The notes: a model not told the origin generated them from the letters alone. A stretch of 64,000 bases of DNA from Klebsiella aerogenes KCTC 2190 (GCF_000215745.1 NC_015663.1:3720001-3784000), one strand, 5' to 3'; counted from the stretch's first letter, positions 50,410 through 62,441 are shown. Translations and numbers: made by a program.

Positions 50410-51156
50410 ATGTCGAGCGAGAAAACCAACAATTCAAGGCGTGATTTTTTAGTAAAATCAATGGCCTTGATTCCAACGGTAGTCATCGGCGGCGGCAGCG
50501 TGGGCGCCATTGGCGTGGCGGCGAGCGCCACGGCACAGGCGTCCTCCGCACCCTCAGCCGGTGGTAACGCGACATCCAGCGACTGGAAGCCGCAATTCTT
50601 CAACGATCGCGAGTGGCTGTTTATCAACGCCGCCGTCGCTCGCTTAATCCCGGCCGATGAACTCGGTCCCGGTGCCAAAGAGGCCGGTGTGCCGGAGTTT
50701 ATCGACCGCCAGCTCAATACCCCTTATGCCACCGGTTCCATCTGGTATATGCAGGGGCCATTTAACCCCGACGTGCCGAAAGAGATGGGCTACCAGCTGC
50801 CGCTGGTACCAAAACAGATTTATAACCTCGGTATCGCCGATGCCGAAGAGTGGTGTCAAAACCAGTATCACAAGAGCTTTGCTGAACTGAGCGGCGAACA
50901 GCAGGATGAGGCGCTCGGTTTGTGGGAATCCGGCAAGGCGCAGTTCAAACAGCTGCCGGCCTCGCTGTTTTTCTCCTATCTGTTGCAAAACACCCGCGAA
51001 GGCTTCTTCAGCGACCCTATCCATGGCGGCAATAAAGGCATGGTCGGCTGGACGCTGATTAATTTTCCCGGCGCGCGCGCCGACTTTATGGACTGGGTTG
51101 AACGAGGCGAACGCTATCCCTTCCCGCCGGTATCAATTAATGGGGAGAGGGCGTAA
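50410..51156 (+). CDS. gluconate 2-dehydrogenase subunit 3 (small subunit), Tat-exported
   Basis: The protein has 248 residues from ATG 50410 (CAGGAA upstream). A twin-arginine signal [22 protein letters not shown] precedes a long small-residue segment. The mature domain ([41 protein letters not shown]) is the Gluconate_2-dh3 family. In this class the small subunit carries the flavoprotein subunit through the Tat pathway. It begins the three-gene dehydrogenase operon, 2 bp before the flavoprotein gene. Confidence 0.88.
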   Translation: MSSEKTNNSRRDFLVKSMALIPTVVIGGGSVGAIGVAASATAQASSAPSAGGNATSSDWKPQFFNDREWLFINAAVARLIPADELGPGAKEAGVPEFIDRQLNTPYATGSIWYMQGPFNPDVPKEMGYQLPLVPKQIYNLGIADAEEWCQNQYHKSFAELSGEQQDEALGLWESGKAQFKQLPASLFFSYLLQNTREGFFSDPIHGGNKGMVGWTLINFPGARADFMDWVERGERYPFPPVSINGERA

Positions 51157-51158
51157 TC

Positions 51159-52943
51159 ATGGCGACCGTATTGAAAAAAACCGATGTAGCGATCGTTGGC
51201 TTCGGCTGGGTTGGCGCGATTATGGCCAAAGAGCTGACGGAAGCGGGGCTCAACGTCGTCGCGCTGGAGCGCGGCCCGATGCGCGATACCTGGCCGGACG
51301 GCGCTTATCCGCAGGTTATCGATGAGCTGACCTATAACATCCGCCGCAAGCTGTTCCAGGATCTCTCTAAAAGCACGGTGACGATTCGTCACAACACCAG
51401 CCAGCAGGCGGTTCCCTACCGTCAACTGGCCGCCTTCCTGCCGGGCACCGGCGTTGGCGGCGCGGGTCTGCACTGGTCCGGCGTACATTTTCGCGTCGAT
51501 CCGATCGAACTGCGTATGCGCAGCCACTATGAAGAGCGCTACGGCAAAAACTTCATTCCCCAGGATATGATTATTCAGGATTTCGGCGTCACCTACGACG
51601 AACTGGAACCGTTCTTCGATAAAGCGGAAAAAGTCTTTGGCACCTCCGGTACCGCCTGGTCGATTAAAGGGCAGGTTGTCGGTAAAGGCCGCGGCGGTAA
51701 CGCCTTCGCGCCGGATCGCTCGGACGATTTCCCGCTGCCGGCGCAGAAAAATACCTGGTCGGCGCAGCTGTTTGAAAAAGCGGCGCTGGAAGTGGGCTAT
51801 CATCCCTATAACCTGCCTTCCGCAAACACCTCCGACTCCTATACCAACCCGTATGGCGCGCAGATGGGGCCGTGTAACTTCTGCGGTTTCTGCAGCGGCT
51901 ACGCCTGCTACATGTATTCGAAAGCCTCGCCGAACGTGAACATCCTGCCGGCGCTGCGCCAGGAAAAACGCTTTGAACTGCGTACCAACGCCAACGTACT
52001 GAAGGTCAATCTGACCGACGATAAATCCCGCGCCACCGGTGTGACCTATGTCGACGGTCAGGGCCGTGAAATGGAACAGCCGGCGGATCTGGTGATTATC
52101 GGCGCCTTCCAGTTCCATAACGTGCATCTGATGCTGCTTTCCGGGATCGGTAAACCGTACAATCCTGAGACGGGCGAAGGGGTGGTCGGGCGTAACTTCG
52201 CCTATCAGAACATGACCACTATCAAGGCCATTTTCGATAAAGATACCTTCACCAACCCGTTCATCGGCGCGGGCGGCAACGGCGTCGGCGTCGATGACTT
52301 CAACGCCGATAACTTCGATCACGGCGCGGCGGGCTTCGTTGGCGGTTCGCCGTTCTGGGTCAACCAGGCGGGGACCAAGCCTATCTCCGGCGTGCCGGTG
52401 CCTCCGGGTACCCCGGCGTGGGGCAGTAAATGGAAATCGGCGGTGGCCGACACCTACACGCACCACCTGTCGATGGATGCTCACGGCGCGCATCAGTCCT
52501 ATCGCCAGAACTATCTCGATCTCGATCCGAACTACAAAAACGTCTTTGGTCAGCCGCTGCTGCGCATGACCTTCGACTGGCAGGAAAACGACATCAAGAT
52601 GGCGCAGTTTATGTTCGATAAGATGGCGCCGATCGCCAAAGCGATGAAGCCGAAATATATGCTCGGCAGCCCGAAAAACGCCAATAGCCACTTTGACACC
52701 ACCAGCTACCAGACCACCCATATGAACGGCGGCGCGGTGATGGGCGAAGATCCGAAAACCAGCGCAGTGAACCGTTATCTGCAGAGCTGGGACGTGCATA
52801 ACGTCTTCGTCATCGGCGCTTCCGCTTTCCCACAGGGGCTGGGCTACAACCCGACGGGGACCGTTGCCGCGCTGGCCTACTGGTCGGCGAAGGCTATCCG
52901 CGAACAGTACCTGAGAAATCCGGGTCCATTGGTGCAGGCATAA
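51159..52943 (+). CDS. gluconate 2-dehydrogenase-type flavoprotein (GMC family)
   Basis: The protein has 594 residues. The FAD-binding GFGWVGAIMAKELTEAGLNVVALERG lies at 14-39. GTGVGGAGLHWSG follows at about residue 92. The C-terminal catalytic segment includes TTSYQTTHMNGGAVMGEDP and NPTGTVAALAYWSA. A cysteine-rich stretch GPCNFCGFCSGYACYMYSKASPN could bind a metal cluster, a feature of the periplasmic alcohol/gluconate dehydrogenase branch. It has no signal peptide of its own and would ride with subunit 3. It oxidises a sugar acid (gluconate or ketogluconate) and passes electrons to the cytochrome c subunit. Confidence 0.9.
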   Translation: MATVLKKTDVAIVGFGWVGAIMAKELTEAGLNVVALERGPMRDTWPDGAYPQVIDELTYNIRRKLFQDLSKSTVTIRHNTSQQAVPYRQLAAFLPGTGVGGAGLHWSGVHFRVDPIELRMRSHYEERYGKNFIPQDMIIQDFGVTYDELEPFFDKAEKVFGTSGTAWSIKGQVVGKGRGGNAFAPDRSDDFPLPAQKNTWSAQLFEKAALEVGYHPYNLPSANTSDSYTNPYGAQMGPCNFCGFCSGYACYMYSKASPNVNILPALRQEKRFELRTNANVLKVNLTDDKSRATGVTYVDGQGREMEQPADLVIIGAFQFHNVHLMLLSGIGKPYNPETGEGVVGRNFAYQNMTTIKAIFDKDTFTNPFIGAGGNGVGVDDFNADNFDHGAAGFVGGSPFWVNQAGTKPISGVPVPPGTPAWGSKWKSAVADTYTHHLSMDAHGAHQSYRQNYLDLDPNYKNVFGQPLLRMTFDWQENDIKMAQFMFDKMAPIAKAMKPKYMLGSPKNANSHFDTTSYQTTHMNGGAVMGEDPKTSAVNRYLQSWDVHNVFVIGASAFPQGLGYNPTGTVAALAYWSAKAIREQYLRNPGPLVQA

Positions 52944-52956
52944 GGGAAAGCAAATC

Positions 52957-54297
52957 ATGAAAATGCAATGGTTATCGGCACTGGTTCTCGGTGCGTTAAG
53001 CTGCGCGGCGTTCGCCGAAGAGGCGCCTGCGGACAGCAATCTGATTAAGCAGGGCGAATATCTGGCGCGCGCCGGCGACTGCGTGGCCTGCCACACCAAC
53101 GGTAAAGAGGGCAAACCTTTTGCCGGCGGTCTGCCGATGGAAACGCCGATCGGCACCATTTATTCCACCAACATCACGCCGGACAAAGCGCACGGTATTG
53201 GCGATTATACCTTCGAAGAGTTTGACGACGCGGTGCGTAAAGGCGTGCGTAAAGACGGCTCAACGCTCTATCCGGCGATGCCGTATCCTTCCTTCGCCCG
53301 TATCAACGAAGCGGATATGCGCGCCATGTACGCCTACTTTATGCACGGCGTGGAGCCGGTTAACGTCGCCAACAAAGACACGGACATTCCGTGGCCGCTG
53401 TCGATGCGCTGGCCGCTGGCGTTCTGGCGCGGCATCTTCGCCCCGACGCCGAGCGACTTTGTCGCCAATCCGCAGGTGGACCCGGTACTGGAGCGCGGCC
53501 GTTACCTGGTGGAAGGCCTTGGCCACTGCGGCGCCTGCCACACCCCGCGTAGCCTGACGATGCAGGAAAAAGCGCTTAGCGAAAGCGAAGGTGATAACTA
53601 CCTGGCGGGTAGCAATGCGCCGATTGACGGTTGGGTGGCATCCAGCCTGCGCGGTGAAAATCGCGACGGGCTGGGGAGCTGGAGCGAAGCTGAACTGGCC
53701 GAGTTCCTTAAAACCGGGCGCAATGATAAATCCGTGGTCTTCGGCGGCATGAGCGACGTGGTTGAGCACAGCCTGCAGTATCTCTCGAATGACGATATCA
53801 CCGCTATTGCTCGCTATCTGAAGTCGTTACCGCCGCGCGGCGGTAAACAGACGCCAGCTCCGGTGGAAGATAGCGTGGCGAAAGATCTGTGGAAAGGCGA
53901 TGACAGCAAAACCGGCGCGGCGCTGTACGTCGATAACTGCGCTGCCTGCCACCGTACCGACGGCGTCGGTTATAAACGCGCGTTCCCGTCGTTGAAAGGC
54001 AACCCGGTGGTACAGACCGAAGATGCGACCTCGCTGATTCACATCATTCTGACCGGCAACACCACGCCGGCGGTGAAGGATGCGGTCTCGAACCTGACCA
54101 TGCCGTCATTCGGCTGGCGTCTTGACGATCAACAGGTTGCGGATGTGGTCAACTTCATCCGCACCAGTTGGGGCAACAACGCGCCGCCGGTGAGCGCCAG
54201 CGATGTGGCGAAAGTACGAAAAGATAAGTCGATGATTCGCGATGAGAAGGCGTTAGGTAACGCCGACGTCTCGAAACTGCCGGCTGCTGCAGAGTAA
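52957..54297 (+). CDS. triheme cytochrome c subunit of the gluconate 2-dehydrogenase
   Basis: The protein has 446 residues with a signal peptide (MKMQWLSALVLGALSCAAFA). Three heme c sites are visible: CVACH at 42-46, CGACH near 191 and CAACH near 328, each followed by a methionine-containing domain. This is the membrane-bound cytochrome subunit of the three-part dehydrogenases that feed electrons to ubiquinone in the periplasm-facing membrane. It requires covalent heme attachment, and the next gene encodes a heme lyase. No strong membrane anchor is apparent except possibly near the C-terminus. Confidence 0.92.
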   Translation: MKMQWLSALVLGALSCAAFAEEAPADSNLIKQGEYLARAGDCVACHTNGKEGKPFAGGLPMETPIGTIYSTNITPDKAHGIGDYTFEEFDDAVRKGVRKDGSTLYPAMPYPSFARINEADMRAMYAYFMHGVEPVNVANKDTDIPWPLSMRWPLAFWRGIFAPTPSDFVANPQVDPVLERGRYLVEGLGHCGACHTPRSLTMQEKALSESEGDNYLAGSNAPIDGWVASSLRGENRDGLGSWSEAELAEFLKTGRNDKSVVFGGMSDVVEHSLQYLSNDDITAIARYLKSLPPRGGKQTPAPVEDSVAKDLWKGDDSKTGAALYVDNCAACHRTDGVGYKRAFPSLKGNPVVQTEDATSLIHIILTGNTTPAVKDAVSNLTMPSFGWRLDDQQVADVVNFIRTSWGNNAPPVSASDVAKVRKDKSMIRDEKALGNADVSKLPAAAE

Positions 54298-54306
54298 CTG
54301 GGCCGG

Positions 54307-54331
54307 GGCGGGGCACTGGATTCGCCCCGCC
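54307..54331 (+). other. hairpin between cytochrome and heme-lyase genes
   Basis: GGCGGGGC (54307-54314) and GCCCCGCC (54324-54331) form a perfect 8-bp stem with a 9-nt loop. No T-run follows. It may cap the stable end of the dehydrogenase mRNA and lower heme-lyase expression. Confidence 0.45.
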
Positions 54332-54376
54332 TGAGGTAAAAAACGTGATGACACCTGAACAACAGGGGACACAGCC

Positions 54377-57079
54377 ATGATGCCGGAACTGGGCAACTAC
54401 CTGCTGTGTCTGGCGGCAGGGCTGGCGCTGCTGCTAAGTATCTTTCCACTATGGGGCGCAGCGCGCCAGGAACGATGGCTGATGGCATTAGCCCGGCCGC
54501 TGGCCTGCGCGCTGTTTATCTGCATCATCGGCGCGTTTGCGCTGCTGGTGCATGCCTTTGTAATCAATGATTTCACCGTGCGCTATGTGGCGGAAAACTC
54601 CAACAGCGCGCTGCCGGTGTGGTACAGGGTGGCGGCCACCTGGGGAGCGCACGAAGGCTCTTTGCTGCTGTGGGTGCTGCTGCTCAGCGTGTGGACGTTC
54701 GCCGTCGCGCTCTTCAGTCGCCAGATGCCGCCCGACGCGGTAGCGCGGGTGCTGGCGGTGATGGGAATGATCGCCTTCGGTTTCCTGCTTTTTATCCTGT
54801 TCACCTCCAATCCGTTCAGCCGCAGCCTGCCGCTGTATCCCGTAGATGGCCGCGATCTCAATCCTATGCTGCAGGATATCGGGATGATTTTTCATCCACC
54901 GATCCTCTACATGGGCTACGTTGGCTTCTCGGTGGCCTTCGCCTTCGCGATTGCGTCGCTGCTGGCGGGGCGGCTGGATACCGCGTGGGCGCGATGGTCG
55001 CGCCCGTGGACGCAGGCGGCGTGGATGTTCCTGACACTTGGGATCGTGCTGGGCTCGGCGTGGGCCTATTACGAACTGGGCTGGGGCGGTTGGTGGTTCT
55101 GGGACCCGGTGGAAAACGCCTCGTTTATGCCGTGGCTGGTCGGCACCGCCTTGCTGCATTCGCTGGCGGTGACCGAAAAGCGCGGCAGCTTCCGCGCCTG
55201 GACGGTACTGCTGGCGCTGGCGGCTTTCTCGCTGTGCCTGCTGGGGACTTTTCTTGTGCGATCCGGCGTGCTGGTATCGGTGCACTCCTTTGCCTCCGAT
55301 CCGGCGCGCGGGATGTTTATACTGGCCTTGCTGACCCTCGCGATTGGCGGCTCGCTGCTGCTGTATGCGGTGAAAGGCGGGCGAGTACGGGCGCGAGTGG
55401 AACATACGCTCTGGTCGCGCGAGTCGTTCCTGCTTGGCAACAATATTCTGCTGATGGCCGCGATGCTGGTGGTGCTATTAGGCACGCTGCTGCCGTTGGT
55501 GCATAAAGCGTTAGGGCTGGGGACGATATCGATCGGCGAACCGTTCTTCAATACCATGTTCACCGCGCTGATGGCGCCGTTTGCGCTGCTGCTGGGGCTG
55601 GGGCCGCTGATTCGTTGGCGCCGCGATGAGCCAGGTAAACAGCTTAAACGATTGGCGATATCACTTATCGTGACGTTGTCACTTTCACTGGCGTTACCAT
55701 GGCTTCTTCAGGACCGCATCACCGCGATGGCGTTCATCGGCCTGATGATGGCGCTGTGGGTGCTTATCTTCGCGCTGATTGAAGTCCATGAACGGGCCAC
55801 GCATCGCCACGGCTTCTGGCGCGGCCTGCGCACCTTAACGCGTAGCCAGTGGGGAATGGTGCTCGGCCATGTCGGCGTGGCGGTAACCGTCATTGGCATC
55901 ACCTTCAGCCAGAACTACAGCATCGAGCGCGATGTCCGCATGCGGGCTGGCGACAGCCTCGATATTCATCGTTATCACTTCGTCTTCAAGGGCGTGCGTA
56001 ATATCGTCGGGCCGAACTGGAACGGCGGCGAGGGGGTGATTGCCGTCAGCCGCAATGGTCGCCCGGAAGCCACGCTGTATGCCGAAAAACGCTTTTACAC
56101 CGCCAGCCGGATGATGATGACCGAAGCGGCCATCAGCGGCGGGTTTACCCGCGATCTTTACGCCGCGCTGGGAGAAGAGTTGGATGATGGCAGCTGGGCG
56201 GTGCGTCTGTACTACAAACCGTTCGTGCGCTGGATCTGGTACGGCGGCGTACTGATGGCGCTGGGTGGGCTGTGCTGTATGCTCGATCCGCGTTACCGCC
56301 GGTCGCGGCAACAGAAAACAGCAGCGGATCGCAATGACATTAACCGCTCGCTGTACCAGTCCCGACTGCGCGAACTAGAGCAGGAGCATACTGATAGTAA
56401 TGAGGCGATGATCGTCGAGCTGCAACGTACGTTGCTGGCGGATATCTCGCCGCAGGAACAGACGCGCGTTCGGCCGCTTAGCCGCTGGTTGCTGCTACCG
56501 GGGGCGCTATTATTGGTCTTCGTCAGCGGCGGGCTGTATCTGAAAACCAGCGATGTGGGTCAGGTGCTGCTGTGGCGACAGAGCGAGCGCCATTATCCCG
56601 CGTTGCTGGCGCAGGCGAAAGATCCTACCGCAGCGCCGCTGCGGATGGATGAGTTGGCCCAGCTGAGGCTTGGGCTGCGCAGCCATCTGCAGGCTAGCCC
56701 TGACGATCTCGCCGGCTGGCAACTGCTTGGGCGGCTCGGTCTGCTGCTAAACGATGGCGAGACGGCGATCGGCGCGTTCGGGCGGGCGCATAAGCTGGCG
56801 CCGGATGACCCGGCGGTAGGCTTTGATTATGCCAGCGCGCTGGTGCGGGCGGGCGATAACGCGCAGATGCGGATGGGCGAGCTGTTGCTGCGCGAGCTGC
56901 ATCAGCGGCAGCCGAAAAACCTGCCGGTGCTGGAGATGCTGGCGCTCAGCGCGGTACGCAATGAAGACTATCCGCAGGCGGTAGCGGCGCTACAGCAGTT
57001 GCTGATGTTGTTGCCGGAGGGCGATGCCCGCCGCGAGGCGATTGCCCGCCAGCTGGCGCAGGCGCAGCAGGCTCGGTAG
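54377..57079 (+). CDS. CcmF-CcmI fusion, cytochrome c heme lyase
   Basis: The protein has 900 residues in one uninterrupted frame. Residues 1-640 are CcmF/NrfE-type heme lyase: multiple spans, the tryptophan-rich WGGWWFWDPVENASFMPW heme-handling segment at about 236-253, and the periplasmic domain before the last span (WIWYGGVLMALGGLCCML). Residues about 650-900 match CcmI: a coiled N-terminal piece (INRSLYQSRLRELEQEH), one membrane span at 703-722 and a TPR-rich periplasmic tail (LAGWQLLGRLGLLLNDGETAIGAFGRAHKLAPDD). CcmI holds the apocytochrome for CcmF. The last CcmF span replaces the first CcmI span. It sits 79 bp after a triheme cytochrome gene, apart from any ccmABCDE set, so is probably dedicated to it. 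Confidence 0.88.
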   Translation: MMPELGNYLLCLAAGLALLLSIFPLWGAARQERWLMALARPLACALFICIIGAFALLVHAFVINDFTVRYVAENSNSALPVWYRVAATWGAHEGSLLLWVLLLSVWTFAVALFSRQMPPDAVARVLAVMGMIAFGFLLFILFTSNPFSRSLPLYPVDGRDLNPMLQDIGMIFHPPILYMGYVGFSVAFAFAIASLLAGRLDTAWARWSRPWTQAAWMFLTLGIVLGSAWAYYELGWGGWWFWDPVENASFMPWLVGTALLHSLAVTEKRGSFRAWTVLLALAAFSLCLLGTFLVRSGVLVSVHSFASDPARGMFILALLTLAIGGSLLLYAVKGGRVRARVEHTLWSRESFLLGNNILLMAAMLVVLLGTLLPLVHKALGLGTISIGEPFFNTMFTALMAPFALLLGLGPLIRWRRDEPGKQLKRLAISLIVTLSLSLALPWLLQDRITAMAFIGLMMALWVLIFALIEVHERATHRHGFWRGLRTLTRSQWGMVLGHVGVAVTVIGITFSQNYSIERDVRMRAGDSLDIHRYHFVFKGVRNIVGPNWNGGEGVIAVSRNGRPEATLYAEKRFYTASRMMMTEAAISGGFTRDLYAALGEELDDGSWAVRLYYKPFVRWIWYGGVLMALGGLCCMLDPRYRRSRQQKTAADRNDINRSLYQSRLRELEQEHTDSNEAMIVELQRTLLADISPQEQTRVRPLSRWLLLPGALLLVFVSGGLYLKTSDVGQVLLWRQSERHYPALLAQAKDPTAAPLRMDELAQLRLGLRSHLQASPDDLAGWQLLGRLGLLLNDGETAIGAFGRAHKLAPDDPAVGFDYASALVRAGDNAQMRMGELLLRELHQRQPKNLPVLEMLALSAVRNEDYPQAVAALQQLLMLLPEGDARREAIARQLAQAQQAR

Positions 57080-57125
57080 TAGATACTGTCATCGGTTGGC
57101 AACTTTTTTGTCGCACAGGGGTTTT

Positions 57126-57267
57126 CCCGGAGGCGGCGCGTTGCGCCTTCTCCGGGCTACCAAATCGCACAGCGCTGTAGCCCCGGTAAGCGGCAGCGCC
57201 ACCGGGGGTTTTGAGGCCATTGGTACCGGCAGGGCCGTGGCCGGATAAGGCGTAGCCGCTAACCGGC
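57126..57267. repeat. cluster of three REP-type palindromes
   Basis: Three palindromes stand in row: CCCGGAG (57126-57132) with CTCCGGG (57150-57156), CCCCGGT (57181-57187) with ACCGGGG (57201-57207), and GCCGG (57240-57244) with CCGGC (57263-57267). They fill the gap between convergent genes. Confidence 0.75.
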
Positions 57268-57288
57268 AAAATGCAGCCGTGTCAGGGC

Positions 57289-57318
57289 AAAAAAAAGCCC
57301 CTGCGAACAGGCAGGGGC
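57289..57318 (-). terminator. rho-independent terminator of the bud operon
   Basis: Reading leftward, GCCCCTG (57318-57312) pairs with CAGGGGC (57303-57297), loop of 8, and is followed by eight T (57296-57289). It lies 26 bp after the budC stop. Confidence 0.9.
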
Positions 57319-57343
57319 AAACCATGTCAGAGCTTATTTTTTA

Positions 57344-59816
<2,473 letters not shown>

Positions 59817-59825
59817 GTGAACCTC

Positions 59826-60605
59826 CTAACTTTCTACTGAACGGATGGCGGCATCGAGATTATCGGGATGCAAATTGGCCTGCAGGAACGCGCTGTCGGC
59901 GGGAAGGTCGATCATCAGCTTATGAATTTCGCCGAAGGTCAATACCCCATGGTCGAGCTGGTAGTCCAGCAGGTGGCCGCCGCCCTGGCGGTCATCGGTA
60001 ATGAAGTGTTCGTGATAGCCGGCGACGTTAATTCCCTGCATATGCTGCGGGGTACGAAAACCGACCAGTACGCCGTCACGCTGGTTAAAGCGGAAAACCG
60101 GCTGATCGTCGAGCACGTCGGTCATCGCCCGGTAGGGCGGCGTCTGACGAGGCACGGTGCGGGTATGGGCGTGGCGGAAATGACCATCGATTCGCAGCGC
60201 GCAGAACAGATTGTCGGAAGGAATTTGCTGGTCAATAACCTCATGCAGCTGCTGGCGGCTGACCGGATGGTCAAAGGTTTTACGGTACTGCGGCTGAAAC
60301 CAGGTCATCACCGCAAACGGCGTTTTCTGTTCCGGACGCGCTTTACGCGCGCTGCCGTCGGCACGCAGTTGATAAACCTGGCTGCTAAACGCGATCAGCT
60401 CGCCGTCGAGTTCATTAAAAGTGCCGAGCCCGAAATCACCGTGCTTCAGCAGGTCCGCAATGGTGGTGGTACCTTCGTAGACGCCGCTGAGCAGGGCGCT
60501 CATCAGCGAAGTTTGATACAGCACGCTATCGGGATGCTGAGCGGAAAACGCGCGTAGCGTTTCACACAGACTCTCTTCACAGGTGCAATCTGAAGCATGA
60601 TTCAT
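59826..60605 (-). CDS. budA: acetolactate decarboxylase BudA
   Basis: The protein has 259 residues. The zinc-binding histidines are visible in IDGHFRHAHTRTVPRQ and in GYHEHFITDDRQGGGHLLDYQLDHG. The stretch LLKHGDFGLGTFNELDGELIAF is the family hallmark. It converts 2-acetolactate to (R)-acetoin in the cytoplasm. It is first in the budABC operon and diverges from budR across 106 bp, the standard Klebsiella arrangement. Confidence 0.95.
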   Translation of the reverse strand: MNHASDCTCEESLCETLRAFSAQHPDSVLYQTSLMSALLSGVYEGTTTIADLLKHGDFGLGTFNELDGELIAFSSQVYQLRADGSARKARPEQKTPFAVMTWFQPQYRKTFDHPVSRQQLHEVIDQQIPSDNLFCALRIDGHFRHAHTRTVPRQTPPYRAMTDVLDDQPVFRFNQRDGVLVGFRTPQHMQGINVAGYHEHFITDDRQGGGHLLDYQLDHGVLTFGEIHKLMIDLPADSAFLQANLHPDNLDAAIRSVES

Positions 60606-60711
60606 GAGCCACTTCCTCGTTCAACAAATATAAGAAAGGTTAAATAAAGGTTGACCCGATTCAGCTCACAGTTCCAATATAGAAACCATGCTGGTTTGAG
60701 ACGTTTTCGAT

Positions 60712-61584
60712 ATGGAACTTCGTTATCTACGCTATTTTGTCGCCGTCGCCCGCACGCGGCACTTCACCCGGGCAGCGAAAGAACTGGGTATCTCACAGCC
60801 ACCATTAAGTCAGCAAATTCAGCGGCTTGAGCGAGAGGTTGGCACTCCGCTGTTGCGTCGGCTAACCCGCGGGGTGGAGCTGACCGAAGCCGGGGAGTCC
60901 TTTTATGAAGATGCCTGCCAAATCCTCGCGCTGAGCGATGCGGCGCTGGAAAAGGCCAAGGGCATTGCCCGCGGAATGAACGGCAGCCTGTCGTTAGGCA
61001 TTACCAGTTCTGATGCTTTCCATCCACAAATCTTCACCTTGCTGCACCGTTTTCAGCTCGATCACCCAGGCGTCATCCTCCATCAACGGGAGGGCAACAT
61101 GGCAAATTTGATGGCGGCGCTGAGCGAGGCGGAGATCGATATCGCCTTTGTCCGTTTGCCGTGTGAAAGCAGTAAGGCGTTTAACTTGCGTATCATTGAT
61201 GAAGAGCCAATGGTCATTGCGCTCCCGCGCGATAATCCATTGTCAGCGGAACCGACGCTGGCGCTGGAACAGTTGCGGGACGTCGCGCCGATCCTCTTCC
61301 CGCGCGAAGTGGCGCCGGGTTTGTATGAGCTGGTGTTCAATAGCTGCCTGCGCGCCGGTATCGATATGAACCGCGCCAGGCAGTCGTCGCAGATTTCATC
61401 GTCGCTGAGTATGGTTAACGCCGGATTTGGTTTCGCGCTGGTGCCGCAGTCGATGACCTGTATCGCGCTGCCCAACGTCAGCTATCAATCGATACAGGGG
61501 ACGCCGGTCAAGACCGATATTGCCATCGCCTGGCGGCGCTTCGAGCGTTCGCGCACGGTGAAGCGATTTTTGGAGATGTTCTAA
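60712..61584 (+). CDS. budR: LysR-type regulator of the acetoin/butanediol operon BudR
   Basis: The protein has 290 residues. The LysR DNA-binding domain is MELRYLRYFVAVARTRHFTRAAKELGISQPPLSQQIQRLEREVGTPLLRRLTRGVELTEAG. An effector domain follows (LSLGITSSDAFHPQIFTLLHRFQLDHPGVILHQREGNMANLMAALSEAEIDIAFVRLP). In Klebsiella and relatives, BudR/AlsR-type proteins activate budABC in response to acetate and low pH. It starts 106 bp from budA on the opposite strand, and its promoter region is the shared operator. Confidence 0.92.
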   Translation: MELRYLRYFVAVARTRHFTRAAKELGISQPPLSQQIQRLEREVGTPLLRRLTRGVELTEAGESFYEDACQILALSDAALEKAKGIARGMNGSLSLGITSSDAFHPQIFTLLHRFQLDHPGVILHQREGNMANLMAALSEAEIDIAFVRLPCESSKAFNLRIIDEEPMVIALPRDNPLSAEPTLALEQLRDVAPILFPREVAPGLYELVFNSCLRAGIDMNRARQSSQISSSLSMVNAGFGFALVPQSMTCIALPNVSYQSIQGTPVKTDIAIAWRRFERSRTVKRFLEMF

Positions 61585-61604
61585 TTCCCGGGGGGCATAG
61601 CGCG

Positions 61605-61641
61605 ACCCGACGGAGATACGCTGACCTTTTCTCCGTTGGGT
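61605..61641. terminator. bidirectional terminator between budR and the hydroxybutyrate operon
   Basis: ACCCGACGGAGA (61605-61616) and TCTCCGTTGGGT (61630-61641) form a 12-bp stem with one G-U pair and a 13-nt loop. It separates two convergent genes. Confidence 0.7.
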
Positions 61642-61647
61642 TACCCG

Positions 61648-62418
61648 TTACTGCGCCACCCAGCCGCCATCCATATTCCACGCCGCGCCGCGAACCTGCG
61701 CGGCGGCGTCGCTGCATAAAAATAGCGCCATTTCCCCCAGTTGCTGAGGCGTCACGAATTCGCCGGAGGGTTGTTTTTCGGCAAGCAGCTGCGCTCTGGC
61801 CTGCTCAGGGTCGGCCCCCTCAGCGATACGTTTATCGATCTGTTGCTGAACCAGCGGCGTCAGTACCCAGCCGGGGCAAATCGCGTTGCAGGTAATGCCG
61901 GTACGCGCGGTCTCCAGCGCCAGCGTTTTGCTAAAACCAATCACCCCATGCTTGGCGGCGACATAGGCGGATTTCTCTTTCGAGGCGACTAACCCATGCA
62001 CGGAGGCAATATTAATAATCCGCCCCCAGTTGCGCTCGCGCATGCCCGGCAGCGCCAGGCGGCTGGTGTGGAAGACGCTGGACAGATTTATCGCCAGAAT
62101 ATCGTTCCATTTTTCCACCGCGAACTGCTCCACTGGCGCCACATGCTGGATACCGGCGTTATTAATCACAATATCGACGCCGCCAAATTCGCTTTCGGTA
62201 TAACGCATCATCGCTTCAATTTGCCCGACGTCACGCAGGTCGGCATCGTGATAGCCGGGAATTTTACCCAGTGCGGCAACCTCGGCTCGCGCGCTCGTGC
62301 TGTCGCCAAAACCATTCAACACCAGCTGCGCGCCGGCCTGCGCCAGCACTTTGGCAATGCCTAAACCAATACCGCTGGTGGAGCCGGTGACCAGCGCTGT
62401 TTTACCGTTTAAATTCAT
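61648..62418 (-). CDS. 3-hydroxybutyrate dehydrogenase (SDR)
   Basis: The protein has 256 residues from ATG 62418 (AAGGAG upstream); eight more residues open upstream lack a ribosome site. The cofactor motif is TGSTSGIGLGIAKVL, NNAGIQHVAPVE marks the active loop, and Ser-Tyr-Lys appear as NIASVHGL...YVAAKHGVIGFSK. NNAGIQHV, VHGLVASKEKSAYVAAKHG and CPGWVLTPLVQQQI are typical of bacterial D-3-hydroxybutyrate dehydrogenases. It oxidises 3-hydroxybutyrate to acetoacetate with NAD. It is co-transcribed with a GntP-family permease, whose stop overlaps the upstream region. Confidence 0.9.
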   Translation of the reverse strand: MNLNGKTALVTGSTSGIGLGIAKVLAQAGAQLVLNGFGDSTSARAEVAALGKIPGYHDADLRDVGQIEAMMRYTESEFGGVDIVINNAGIQHVAPVEQFAVEKWNDILAINLSSVFHTSRLALPGMRERNWGRIINIASVHGLVASKEKSAYVAAKHGVIGFSKTLALETARTGITCNAICPGWVLTPLVQQQIDKRIAEGADPEQARAQLLAEKQPSGEFVTPQQLGEMALFLCSDAAAQVRGAAWNMDGGWVAQ

Positions 62419-62441
62419 TTCGTTACTCCTTAAATCAGGCA

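Noticed and set aside
51114..53159. 681-codon frame on the minus strand opposite the GMC dehydrogenase and cytochrome genes
   Set aside because: It is the antisense of strongly supported genes, has no ribosome site or family motif, and reflects high-GC codon bias that keeps the opposite frame open.
54488..55405. 305-codon minus-strand frame opposite the CcmF part
   Set aside because: Low-complexity Arg/Gln/His-rich translation with no domain; a shadow of the membrane protein gene on the other strand.
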